DNA from: Aurantiacibacter arachoides
GTDB lineage: Bacteria > Pseudomonadota > Alphaproteobacteria > Sphingomonadales > Sphingomonadaceae
Direction: 5' to 3'
NCBI RefSeq assembly: GCF_009827335.1
Contig: NZ_WTYH01000001.1
Location: forward strand, 1,984,001 to 2,048,000
Length of the DNA stretch: 64,000 nucleotides
The notes beneath the pieces were generated by a model. The model ran no database searches, was not told where the DNA came from, and saw nothing but the letters and a program-made list of their open reading frames with translations. Below, one piece after another: positions 25,281-32,906 of this stretch. The position numbers were made by a program, and so were the translations under genes. Numbering within the stretch: position 1 is the stretch's first letter; every line of letters starts with the position of its first letter.

Positions 25281-27740
25281 CTAGGATTCAGATTTGCGGC
25301 TCTCAGTTTGCGAGCAGACCTGATTCAATGTCGCACTTAGTTGGTCGAGATTGAATGGCTTTTGCAAGATCGACGCGTTTTCACCAGCCGCGTTTTTGAT
25401 CGCCGATGTGTCGGCATAACCGCTCACGAAGATTATTGGCAAGTGAGGAAGGCGGGCGGCAATCTGTTCGGCAAGCACTGCCCCGTTCATATCCGGCATG
25501 GCGAAATCGAGCACCGCAACCTGTGGTGTCTCCGTTTCGAGTATGAGCAGGGCTTCTTTCCCATTCGAAGCCGCGCTCACTCTGTGACCCTGATCGTTCA
25601 AACCCTGGACAAGGACCGAGCGGAGATGGTCGTCGTCGTCTACCAGCAAAACGTGAAGAGACCCCAAAGCCATGTCGGTCTCATCGGACGTAATACCCGA
25701 GGCGGGACGCTTTGGTTTTCGGTCGGTGCATGGCAGGAAGACCCGGATAACGGTTCCAACGCCTTCTTCGCTTTCGATCCGTACCGTTCCGCCAGCTTGG
25801 CGCGCGCTGCCATAAATTTGCGCTAGTCCCAGCCCGGTCCCCTTGCCCAAAGGCTTTGTGGTGAAGAACGGCTCCATCGCGCGCCGCAATGTCACTTCGT
25901 CCATGCCAACGCCGGTGTCGCGCACGGCAAGCTCAATGTAATCGCCATCTGCGAGTTCGGCGTCTCCCACAAAAGAGTGCTTGCGGGTCGAGATGGTCAG
26001 CGTACCGCCGTCCGGCATTGCGTCGCGAGCATTGATCGCGAGATTTAAAATCATCATTTCAACTTGAATTGCGTCCGCTAAAACCGGGGCAGGATTGGGA
26101 TTCAGCGCTTTCTCCAGCTTGACTTGTGGGCCCAGGGTGCGGGCGAGAAGATCTTCCATATCCTTGATAACATCGCACACAAGCATGGGTCGAAGCTGAA
26201 TCTTGTGCGAGCGAGAGAATGCCATAAGCTGCCCGGTCAGCTTCGCCCCGCGCTCGGCCGCCTCCACGCCGGCCTCTGCAAACTTGTGCACCCTTTCCGG
26301 GTCGTCCGTTCTCCGAAGTATCAGATTAAATGCGCCGATAACGGAGGCTAGAACGTTGTTGAAATCGTGTGCCATCCCGGCAACGAGCTGGCCGACCGCC
26401 TCCATTTTCTGACTTTGCAACAATGTTTCTTGCGCCTTTTGGAGTTCGCGCGTCCGTTCGTCGACGCGTTGTTCCAACGTGGCATTGAGTTCGCGAAGCT
26501 GCTGTTCGACAATATCCCTCTCGATGACAAGCCGCGTCCGTTCGGCGAGTTCTTCCATGAATGCGATGTCTTCGCTATCCCACCGTCGCGGATTGCGGTC
26601 GTTGAGATAGATGATCGTGCGCAGGCGGCCCTCCCGCACGAAGGGGACTACAAGTATGGCGCGCGTATCCACCTCGCGCGCCGTATCGCGCGTGCGGGCT
26701 TCGTCACTTATCTGCTCGGCGAGAAGGTCCTCGACAACAACCGTCACCCCGCCAGCCAGAGCGGCAACGATCTTCTCACCAAAAGCTGCAGAAGGATACC
26801 TGCCAAGGAGCGGCGGCACGGTTCCATCCGACCAGCAAACCTCGTAGTCGAAAAAGTCCTCGTCGGGGTCGAGTTGCCCATAACCCGTGCGAGTTACACC
26901 AAAGTGGGAGCCCATGAGGGCGGCGATTTCGTCCAAAGCCGCAACGCTGCCTTTTTCCCGGAGAATGTCCGCAACCTGCAGCCGCAGGGCGATCCGAGCC
27001 TCGCGCCGTTCGTATGTTTTGAACAGGTGATCGATGCGTGCTGCGCCCAAGGCCATGACGAGCAAAACGATTGCGAAGATTGCCACTATCAGCGCGAGGC
27101 TGGACTGCTCGATCCCCGTCACTTCGAATGGCTCATCTGGCGTTGGCACCATGGCAAAGGTCGCGGCACGCATGGCCGTGTAGTGCATTCCAGCGATGGC
27201 TATACCCATTGCAACCGAAGCCGCGAGGCGACGACCCGTCCTGTGTTCTCCAAACGCAAGCCAGATAGCAACCGTCGACGCCAGAACTGCGATTACGGCC
27301 GAAACACCAACCCACATCGCATTGTAGGCGATCGTCGCTGGCATACGCATGGCCGCCATGCCCAAATAGTGCATTGCGAGCACACCGGCACCCATCAGGA
27401 GACCGGCAAGAAAAAGTCGGCCTTTGGATTGAGCGGACGGCGCTGCGAGTGTGAGGCCAGACCCGGTAAGTGCGATGGGGATCAACAAAGATACGATGGA
27501 AAGCCAAGGATCGTATTCAGTATTCATGCCAGGAAGGCTGAAGGCCATCATGGCGACGAAGTGCATCGACCAGATGCCACCCCCGAGGGCAAAGGCGGCG
27601 GCAATCAACCACAATGAACTTACGCGACCTGCAGCGGTGCTCATGCGCTGTGCCAGACTGAGTCCTGTAAAGGACGCGAAAACCGCAATGAACAGGGAAA
27701 GGCTTACGAGTAGAGGATCGTAGATGCCGGTAATTTCCAT
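25281..27740 (-). CDS. MHYT-GAF hybrid sensor histidine kinase
   Basis: Membrane-bound hybrid kinase of about 819 residues from ATG 27740 (the frame is open to 27848; an ATG at 27776 is possible). N-terminal MHYT sensor with seven helices and the motifs WSMHFVAM (48), LAMHYLGM (121) and AGMHYTAM (183), thought to bind copper and sense a diatomic gas. Then a GAF domain (about 255-405), coiled coil, HisKA with H-box GMAHDFNNVL (His458), HATPase_c, and a C-terminal receiver (LLVDDDDH; phospho-acceptor in VLDFAMPDM). No adjacent response regulator, so output probably passes through its own receiver and a phosphotransfer protein elsewhere. Flanked by IS6 copies 3 and 4. Confidence 0.93.
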   Translation of the reverse strand: MEITGIYDPLLVSLSLFIAVFASFTGLSLAQRMSTAAGRVSSLWLIAAAFALGGGIWSMHFVAMMAFSLPGMNTEYDPWLSIVSLLIPIALTGSGLTLAAPSAQSKGRLFLAGLLMGAGVLAMHYLGMAAMRMPATIAYNAMWVGVSAVIAVLASTVAIWLAFGEHRTGRRLAASVAMGIAIAGMHYTAMRAATFAMVPTPDEPFEVTGIEQSSLALIVAIFAIVLLVMALGAARIDHLFKTYERREARIALRLQVADILREKGSVAALDEIAALMGSHFGVTRTGYGQLDPDEDFFDYEVCWSDGTVPPLLGRYPSAAFGEKIVAALAGGVTVVVEDLLAEQISDEARTRDTAREVDTRAILVVPFVREGRLRTIIYLNDRNPRRWDSEDIAFMEELAERTRLVIERDIVEQQLRELNATLEQRVDERTRELQKAQETLLQSQKMEAVGQLVAGMAHDFNNVLASVIGAFNLILRRTDDPERVHKFAEAGVEAAERGAKLTGQLMAFSRSHKIQLRPMLVCDVIKDMEDLLARTLGPQVKLEKALNPNPAPVLADAIQVEMMILNLAINARDAMPDGGTLTISTRKHSFVGDAELADGDYIELAVRDTGVGMDEVTLRRAMEPFFTTKPLGKGTGLGLAQIYGSARQAGGTVRIESEEGVGTVIRVFLPCTDRKPKRPASGITSDETDMALGSLHVLLVDDDDHLRSVLVQGLNDQGHRVSAASNGKEALLILETETPQVAVLDFAMPDMNGAVLAEQIAARLPHLPIIFVSGYADTSAIKNAAGENASILQKPFNLDQLSATLNQVCSQTESRKSES

Positions 27741-27982
27741 CGCATGGCAATTGCACGACGACGTTAGCCTGTCCATGCACCCGAGATAGGGGCTAACGTA
27801 TCTTGCTTCAGAAAAGAAGGGAACTTCGCCTCGATATCCACGTGACATGCCCCTCCTGAATTAGCAGGCCCCAACCCCTCGGCTGCGCCCTAATCGGGAG
27901 TTCTATGGCTTAAGGCAGCCTCGCCATCACCCCAATGAACATGAGGAAGCCCGTCATTTCTGCCTAGCACAGATCCATTATC

Positions 27983-28108
27983 ATGACCCGCGAACTGATA
28001 GCTTACATCGCGTTGTTCGGAGTCGTGCTGATCCTAGCGTCCGCGGTTGTTCACTACCGCAGCCGGCGATCCGCCCACCGGAAGATCGGTCGGCGTAGAC
28101 GCTGGTGA
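27983..28108 (+). CDS. Hypothetical 41-residue single-pass membrane peptide
   Basis: From ATG 27983 the frame reads MTRELIAYIALFGVVLILAS, then AVVHYRSRRSAHRKIGRRRR and W before a TGA. One hydrophobic segment (residues 5-24) is followed by a strongly basic cytoplasmic tail, the usual layout of small membrane proteins. No ribosome site stands out. It lies 31 bases before the DUF6961-like gene on the same strand, and may share its transcript. No family recognised. Confidence 0.45.
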   Translation: MTRELIAYIALFGVVLILASAVVHYRSRRSAHRKIGRRRRW

Positions 28109-28139
28109 TGCGTGCAGCCGACAAAGGGTTGAGAACACG

Positions 28140-28424
28140 ATGACCCGCGATCAGGAAATCTGGGCAATGGCGCTGTGGGTCGATTGGGCCCACGGTGACC
28201 AAGCGCACGCCTACATCGACACGATGATGAAATACCTGGCGGATGACCCCGATGAGCTGGCTAAGTGGCGCGAAGCTCGGGCGCGGCTATCGCTGCTACG
28301 CGCAGGTCCGCTGCCGGTCGATGGGCAGACAGGTGGCATGGAAGCGTGCGAATGCGTTTGGTGTGGCGTTCCACGAACCGCTGCTCGAGTATGTTTTAGA
28401 AAGGGTTCGACGCGAATCTTTTGA
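28140..28424 (+). CDS. DUF6961-like small protein
   Basis: 94 residues. The start MTRDQEIWAMALWVDWAHGD and the later WREARARLSLL match the short DUF6961 proteins seen almost only in Sphingomonadales; their function is unknown. The frame continues about 40 residues beyond the usual family end (GQTGGMEACECVWCGVP...), so the tail may be an extension by loss of the original stop. Start taken at ATG 28140 because similarity begins there. Confidence 0.6.
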   Translation: MTRDQEIWAMALWVDWAHGDQAHAYIDTMMKYLADDPDELAKWREARARLSLLRAGPLPVDGQTGGMEACECVWCGVPRTAARVCFRKGSTRIF

Positions 28425-28683
28425 ATCGGGTGGCGAATGTGTTTTGCAAACCCAAGGTTGGAGGTGAGAATTAGCGCTCGTGATCGATGCGAAGGCGGGG
28501 TTCGGGTAGGCGTGGCCCCGACTTCACTCCTTACCTGTCTATGGGCAGCCGGGGGCGGGTGTGCATTAACTTTCTTGTGTGTCCGCTTCCAGGTAGATTG
28601 GAAAAGCGCCGAAGTGGCCACCTTGGGGTGGAAAGTTGATGTTCCGACTGTCCGGGCCCGAATATCATTCTCGCGCGTTATAA

Positions 28684-28950
28684 CAATTCAACGATCTTAT
28701 CCTAAGCGACGCAGAGGCTCCGGGGTCCCTCAATCCCTTTCAGTTCCATCGGTGGGCCAGTGAACAGAAGCTTCGCGACGGTGTTGAAATAGCACTAGCA
28801 GACAACATCAAGTCCGCAGCACAAAGGGCCGCCGAACTCTGTCAGGAGGGGCCGCATCTTGCTCGACCCTACGACCCTCAAGGCGTGGTCGATTCTATCC
28901 GACGAATGATCGGGTTCACGAAAATGTATTGTCCGCTTCAGGGTGGTTAA
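28684..28950 (+). pseudogene. Coding-like frame without start codon
   Basis: Open frame of 88 codons after a TAA at 28681-28683, reading LNPFQFHRWASEQKLRDGVE, ADNIKSAAQRAAELCQEGPH and then VVDSIRRMIGFTKMYCPLQGG before TAA 28948-28950. Composition and amphipathic helices look like a real protein end, but there is no ATG, GTG or TTG until late in the frame. Probably the 3' relic of a lost gene. It ends 37 bases before the BLUF gene. No family recognised. Confidence 0.35.
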
Positions 28951-28986
28951 CTGCATTACCGCTTATGGCGAAAACAAGGGCGAGAC

Positions 28987-29421
28987 ATGGGTTTACAATC
29001 GTTACTCTACATCAGCGAAAGCACGATCGAGCCCTGCAACGCTCAAGGCGAAGTGGAACGCATCCTTGCGACAGCCCACACGTTCAATGCGTCGGTGGGC
29101 GTCACCGGTGCACTTGTATTTACAGGAACACACTTCGCGCAGGTAGTGGAAGGCGAAGAGACGGTAGTTAGTGAACTTATTGCTTCAATTGGCCGCGACG
29201 AACGGCACACCAAGCTGGAAATCGTCATCCAAGACCCCTTGACCGCACGACGCTTTCCGGACTGGAGCATGGCTTATAATGGTCCTTCGCAATTCGTATC
29301 CCGTCACGTCATGCGCTTGTTGAATGATCCCTCCCGGTCCGAAAGTTCCCGTGCCGCTAGCTGGCTGGCCGAGCTACTTGAGCAATTCTCTGGATTCAAT
29401 GGGGGAGCGCACAAGAGGTAA
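28987..29421 (+). CDS. Short BLUF-domain blue-light sensor
   Basis: 144-residue stand-alone BLUF protein. Flavin-site residues can be placed: Tyr8 (LLYIS), Asn34 (TFNAS), Gln52 (HFAQVVEG) and the Trp93/Met95 pair (FPDWSMAY). BLUF proteins bind FAD and rearrange the Gln hydrogen bonds in blue light. After the domain (about 1-98) there is only a short helical C-terminus, so it must signal through a partner protein; none is obvious next to it. The conserved core starts at residue 2, supporting the ATG at 28987. Confidence 0.92.
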   Translation: MGLQSLLYISESTIEPCNAQGEVERILATAHTFNASVGVTGALVFTGTHFAQVVEGEETVVSELIASIGRDERHTKLEIVIQDPLTARRFPDWSMAYNGPSQFVSRHVMRLLNDPSRSESSRAASWLAELLEQFSGFNGGAHKR

Positions 29422-29620
29422 TTCTCGATAATCTCCGTGAATATTTGCTAACAAATTTGAAATATGTGTGAGAGCGGAGACGAAGGTCTGCAACGGGGTC
29501 CTTAGCTGCCAGACAGCTATTCTCGCGGTGACCATAGTCCACATGCGATACGCAACCGGCGCACACCACGCCAACGGCGCCCATTGCGCAAACTGCGGTT
29601 CGCGATAAGGCGAGGCGCAA
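29396..29620 (-). CDS. Possible small lipoprotein (doubtful)
   Basis: 74-residue frame from a TTG start with a lipoprotein-like signal: MRLALSRTAVCAMGAVGVVC then AGC as a possible lipobox. The mature part shows no known domain. It overlaps the end of the BLUF gene on the opposite strand by 26 bases and has no clear ribosome site. Listed because the signal is good for so short a frame; it may be spurious. Confidence 0.22.
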   Translation of the reverse strand: MRLALSRTAVCAMGAVGVVCAGCVSHVDYGHRENSCLAAKDPVADLRLRSHTYFKFVSKYSRRLSRITSCALPH

Positions 29621-29643
29621 GTGCTATCCAAGGATAATATTTA

Positions 29644-29778
29644 ATGAAACCTGACGACAATTTGGCCAAGCGCGCGTGGATGGCTCCACAGATCAAAGAC
29701 CTCGACGGCGATGCCGATAGCATCCAGATGAGCCAGGGCGGTCCCCTTGAGGATTCGCTTTTTCTACCAACCAGCTAG
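29644..29778 (+). CDS. 44-residue peptide, possible RiPP-type precursor
   Basis: Reads MKPDDNLAKRAWMAPQIKDL, then DGDADSIQMSQGGPLEDSLF and LPTS. AAGGATAA lies about 10 bases before the ATG. The W-x-A-P-x-I-x-x-L segment recalls the Y/W-x-x-P-x-L leader motif recognised in many lasso-peptide and related RiPP precursors, followed by a Gly-Gly. No maturation enzymes (asparagine synthase-like, B1/B2 protease) are nearby and the tail would be short for a lasso core, so this is tentative. It lies 74 bases before IS6 copy 4. Confidence 0.45.
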   Translation: MKPDDNLAKRAWMAPQIKDLDGDADSIQMSQGGPLEDSLFLPTS

Positions 29779-29852
29779 GTGAGGACCAGGCGTGGGCAAG
29801 CAGCCCGCAGCCGCGCGTCGGTCAGAGCGGCGAGAGCACCGGCGCTGAATTC

Positions 29853-30693
29853 GGTGCTGTCAGTCTAACCGCAACTCGTCTCCGATTGGCGAGGCTTCCC
29901 CTTCCCCGCTGTCAACTCAGGCCATGAGGGTCTGCCACTCGGCCAGTGCGGCCGAGCGGCGGATCTCGTAGGTCTGTCGGTCGATCAAATGGCGTTCGAG
30001 ATTGAAGTGGTTGTGTACGTTGGCGTGGACCGAGGCGAACTTTTGTAGGCTCGATATCTGTCGCAACCGTAGCATCGCCCGCTCTCGACGTCGGAATGGC
30101 AGGTGGCTGTTCTCCACCCTGTTGTTGGCCCAGCGTCCCATTACTTGCTTCTCGGCGTTGCCCAGCTTGGTCATCGCTGCCTTGTAGGAACTTAGCCCAT
30201 CGGTGGTGATCTCGGCCGGCGAGCCGTGACGTCGCAGCGCTTTCTTCATGAACCGCAGGGCCGCCTTCTTGTCTCTCGTCTTGGTGACGTAGCTCTCGAG
30301 CACCTCAACCTCTCAGTCGACCGCTCGCTACAGGTAGTGCATCTCGCCGTTGATCTTCACGTACACCTCGTCGAGATGCCACTTCCACTGACGGAAGCCC
30401 TTCATTCGGCTGACCCGCTGGCGCCGGACGTCTGCCGCAAACATCGGGCCGAACCTTTTCCACCAATGGCGCACCGTCTCGTGGCTGATGTCGATCCCGC
30501 GCTCGAAGAGCAGGTCTTCAACGTTCCGCAGGCTCAGCGGGAAGCGGACGTACATCATCACAACCAGGCGGATCACCTCAGGCGACGAATTAAAAAAGCG
30601 GAATGGGCTGGCTGATTTACGAGGTATTGGTATGGCCGCGCCTCTAGCTGATTAGGACCGTTCTGCCAGCGGGTGCATTTGCTCTGACAGGAC
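29853..30693 (-). mobile_element. IS6-family element, copy 4 (both ends, dead)
   Basis: About 841 bp from GGTGCTGTCAGTCTAACC at 29853 to CTCTGACAGGAC ending at 30693. Same orientation as all other copies. Together with copy 5 it flanks a 414-bp TonB-receptor fragment. No target duplication recognised. Confidence 0.9.
29917..30633 (-). pseudogene. IS6-family transposase, broken copy 4
   Basis: The start codon is changed from ATG to ATA (30633). Two in-frame stops follow within a few codons: TGG to TAG after MHYL (near 30328) and CAG to TGA in VDQEG (near 30312). The rest, including the DDE residues, aligns well with the intact copy. Non-functional. Confidence 0.88.
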
Positions 30694-30709
30694 CCCCTCG
30701 TCAGATAGA

Positions 30710-31107
30710 TCAAAATTGCGTCTGGATCGTCAACCCGTAGGTTCGCGGATCACCCGGGTTGCCGACGATCAAGCCGGTGTTGCCGCTAGGAACCTGGAGT
30801 TGTTCGAAGTAATCCTGACCAAAGGCGTTGCGGACCCACCCAAAAATGTTGAAGCCCTCTTCGCTCCGAAAACCCAGGCGGACGTTGTGTAGCGAATAGC
30901 CGTCGATGCCGGTGTAGGCGGATGGGGTCGGGTTGGAGGAGAAACGCGACCGGTAGCTGCCGTCGTAGCCGAGGTAGACCTGACCGGATAGGCCAAGGAG
31001 GGTCACCGGTAGATTGCCTTCGGCTCCGAACGAGAACGACCATTTGGAAATGCCCGGCAGGGTCTGACCAGAAATGTCGCAGTTGGCGGGGCTGATCCCG
31101 CCAGGGG
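30710..31107 (-). pseudogene. 3' fragment of a TonB-dependent receptor
   Basis: About 130 codons, open from the edge of IS6 copy 5 to a TGA at 30710-30712. Reads DISGQTLPGISKWSFSFGAE and later VYLGYDGSYRSRFSS, VRLGFRSEEGFNIFGWVRNA and a terminal GLTIQTQF with aromatic last residue: the last beta strands of a TonB-dependent receptor barrel. The rest of the gene is gone. It is trapped between IS6 copies 4 and 5, which suggests insertion followed by deletion. Confidence 0.88.
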
Positions 31108-31949
31108 GGTGCTGTCAGTCTAACCGCAACTCGTCTCCGATTGGCAGAGCTCTCCCCCTCCCCTCAGTCAGCTCAGGCCATGAGGTTCTGCCACTCGGCC
31201 AGTGCGGCCGAGCGGCGGGTCTTGTAGGTCTGTCTGTCGATGAGGTGGCGTTCGAGGTTGAAGTGGTTATGGACGTTGGCGTGGACCGAGGCGAACTTCT
31301 GTAGCGACTTCATTTGTCTAAATCTGAGCATCGCCCGTTCTCGTCGTCGGAATGGGAGATGGCTGTTCTCCACCCTGTTGTTGGCCCAGCGCCCCACCTC
31401 CTGCTTCTCGGCGTTGCCCAGTTCGGTCATCGCTGCTCTGTAGGAGCGAAGACCGTCAGTGGTGATCTCAGTCGGTGAGCCGTGACGTCGCAGCGCCTTC
31501 TTTATGAACCGCAGCGCAGCCTTCTTATCTCGGGTCTTCGTAACGTAGCTCTCGAGTACCTCGCCTTCCTGGTCGACCGCTCGCCAAAGGTAGTGCATCT
31601 CCCCGTTGATCTTCACGTACACCTCATCGAGATGCCACTTCCATTGGCGGAAGCCCTTCATCCTACTGACCCGCTGGCGACGGACATCGGCGGCGAACAT
31701 TGGGCCGAACCTGTTCCACCAATGGCGCACCGTCTCGTGGCTGATGTCGATGCCGCGTTCGAACAACAGGTCCTCGACGTTCCGCAGGCTCAGCGGAAAG
31801 CGGACGTACATCATCACTACAAGGCGGATCACCTCAGGTGATGAGTTGAAATAGCGGAATGGACTGGCTGGCTTACGAGGTCTTGGCATGGCCGCGACTC
31901 TAGCTGATTAGGCCCGTTCTGACAGCTGGTGCATTTGCTCTGACAGGAT
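31108..31949 (-). mobile_element. IS6-family element, copy 5 (apparently intact)
   Basis: 842-bp element. Left end GGTGCTGTCAGTCTAACC at 31108, right end CTCTGACAGGAT at 31949. The two ends share a short inverted repeat around G-T-C/G-CTGTCAG. Flanking bases do not show an 8-bp direct duplication, as is common for IS6 elements that moved by cointegrate formation or recombination. It is the only copy with an open transposase and could have mobilised the others. Confidence 0.92.
31173..31889 (-). CDS. IS6-family DDE transposase (intact)
   Basis: 238-residue transposase, a usual length for the family. N-terminal helix-turn-helix region (about 15-60), then the RNase-H-like catalytic core with Asp88 (WHLDEVYVKI), Asp145 (ITTDGLRS) and Glu174 (NRVENSH), followed by the basic RRRERAMLRFRQMKSLQKF stretch. 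IS6 elements transpose replicatively and join replicons as cointegrates. Start ATG 31889, 60 bases inside the right end. Confidence 0.95.
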   Translation of the reverse strand: MPRPRKPASPFRYFNSSPEVIRLVVMMYVRFPLSLRNVEDLLFERGIDISHETVRHWWNRFGPMFAADVRRQRVSRMKGFRQWKWHLDEVYVKINGEMHYLWRAVDQEGEVLESYVTKTRDKKAALRFIKKALRRHGSPTEITTDGLRSYRAAMTELGNAEKQEVGRWANNRVENSHLPFRRRERAMLRFRQMKSLQKFASVHANVHNHFNLERHLIDRQTYKTRRSAALAEWQNLMA

Positions 31950-32005
31950 CCGCGCGAGCGTTCAGCCGCGACGCCGAGGCGCCTTAGCATACGCGCCAAA
32001 GCAAA

Positions 32006-32425
32006 CTATTGCGCCGGCTCCGACACTTCGCGCACGAGGTCGCCTGTCTGATGTTCACCAGCGTGCCGCGCAATATCGGCTTGCGACACGATACCGCAGC
32101 ACCTGCCAGCACCATCGACGACCGGGAGGCGGCGGACCTGATTGTCTTCCATCTTCTTGCAGCATTCGGCAACGCTCGCCTCGATAGTCACGGTGACGGG
32201 AGAAGATGACATGATCTCTTCCACCTTGGTGTCTGCGGATTTGCCCTGCGCTACGCAGCGGCAAGCGATGTCTCGGTCGGTGATGACGCCGACAAGCTGA
32301 CCTTCAGTGTCGGTCACCGGAATTTGACCGCAGTCGTTGCTTGCCATCAGCGAGGCGGCTTCCTTCACACTGTCCGATGGGCTGCAGCATGCCGGATCCT
32401 TTGTCATCAGTTCGCGAATTTCCAT
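32006..32425 (-). CDS. CBS-domain pair protein
   Basis: 139 residues made of two CBS domains (about 1-60 and 70-128), each with the ITDRD / VSQAD type end (GVITDRDIACRC; GIVSQADIARHA). CBS pairs bind adenosine nucleotides and sense energy state. It is unusually cysteine-rich (CC at 13-14, 88-89 and 109-110). Stand-alone protein, so it must regulate a partner. AGGAG lies seven bases before the ATG at 32425. Confidence 0.92.
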   Translation of the reverse strand: MEIRELMTKDPACCSPSDSVKEAASLMASNDCGQIPVTDTEGQLVGVITDRDIACRCVAQGKSADTKVEEIMSSSPVTVTIEASVAECCKKMEDNQVRRLPVVDGAGRCCGIVSQADIARHAGEHQTGDLVREVSEPAQ

Positions 32426-32906
32426 GTCATTTCTCCTAGGTTTTTGGCAAATAGTTGCGCTGCTACGGCGCGCTCGCTCGTTTAACGCAGGGCCCTGTCC
32501 CCACGTTCCTGTCGGTCCGATGTTATGGTGCTTTCGACCGACGAGCAGCCACTCGGACGAAGAACGATATAAGCGTCGTTGAAGCGCCTGAGTTCGGTCT
32601 GCGTTCGAAGGGAGGCGAAAGGCTCGAGCTTCGCGTCGAGAACCGGATAGGGGCGGTCTGCCCGTGGATCGGCGAAAGCAAAGCGGCTGCCACGAGTCGG
32701 GACTAGAACAGCGATCCTCGCACGTTGGAACGGTGCACCATCGGCACCGTTGTTATCTACTCGCACGGCTCATCGCGGCTTCTCCTGCAATTGGTGCACG
32801 AGCCTGTTAAGGTTACCTCTGGCTCATGGCTGTTGTCCCATCAAGTCGAACACCGGAACGCAACCGCAGCAGACCTATCAACAGAAATCCAAGAAAGACT
32901 TCGCTG
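32426..32906. other. Divergent intergenic region with dyad
   Basis: 481 bases between the CBS gene and the acetolactate synthase-like gene. It contains a perfect 8-bp dyad, AACGGTGC-N7-GCACCGTT, at 32729-32751, which could be an operator or hairpin for either direction. A minus-strand frame of 94 codons from GTG 32766 to 32482 (with TELRRFNDAYIVLRP) has fair codon bias but no ribosome site or recognised family, and is not called as a gene. Confidence 0.45.

Noticed and set aside
29644..29778. Lasso peptide cluster
   Set aside because: No B or C maturation enzymes nearby and no Gly with Asp/Glu at ring position 7-9; kept only as a possible RiPP-like peptide.
31100..31957. 8-bp target duplication around the intact IS6 copy
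   Set aside because: The 8 bases on each side (GCCAGGGG and CCGCGCGA) do not match.
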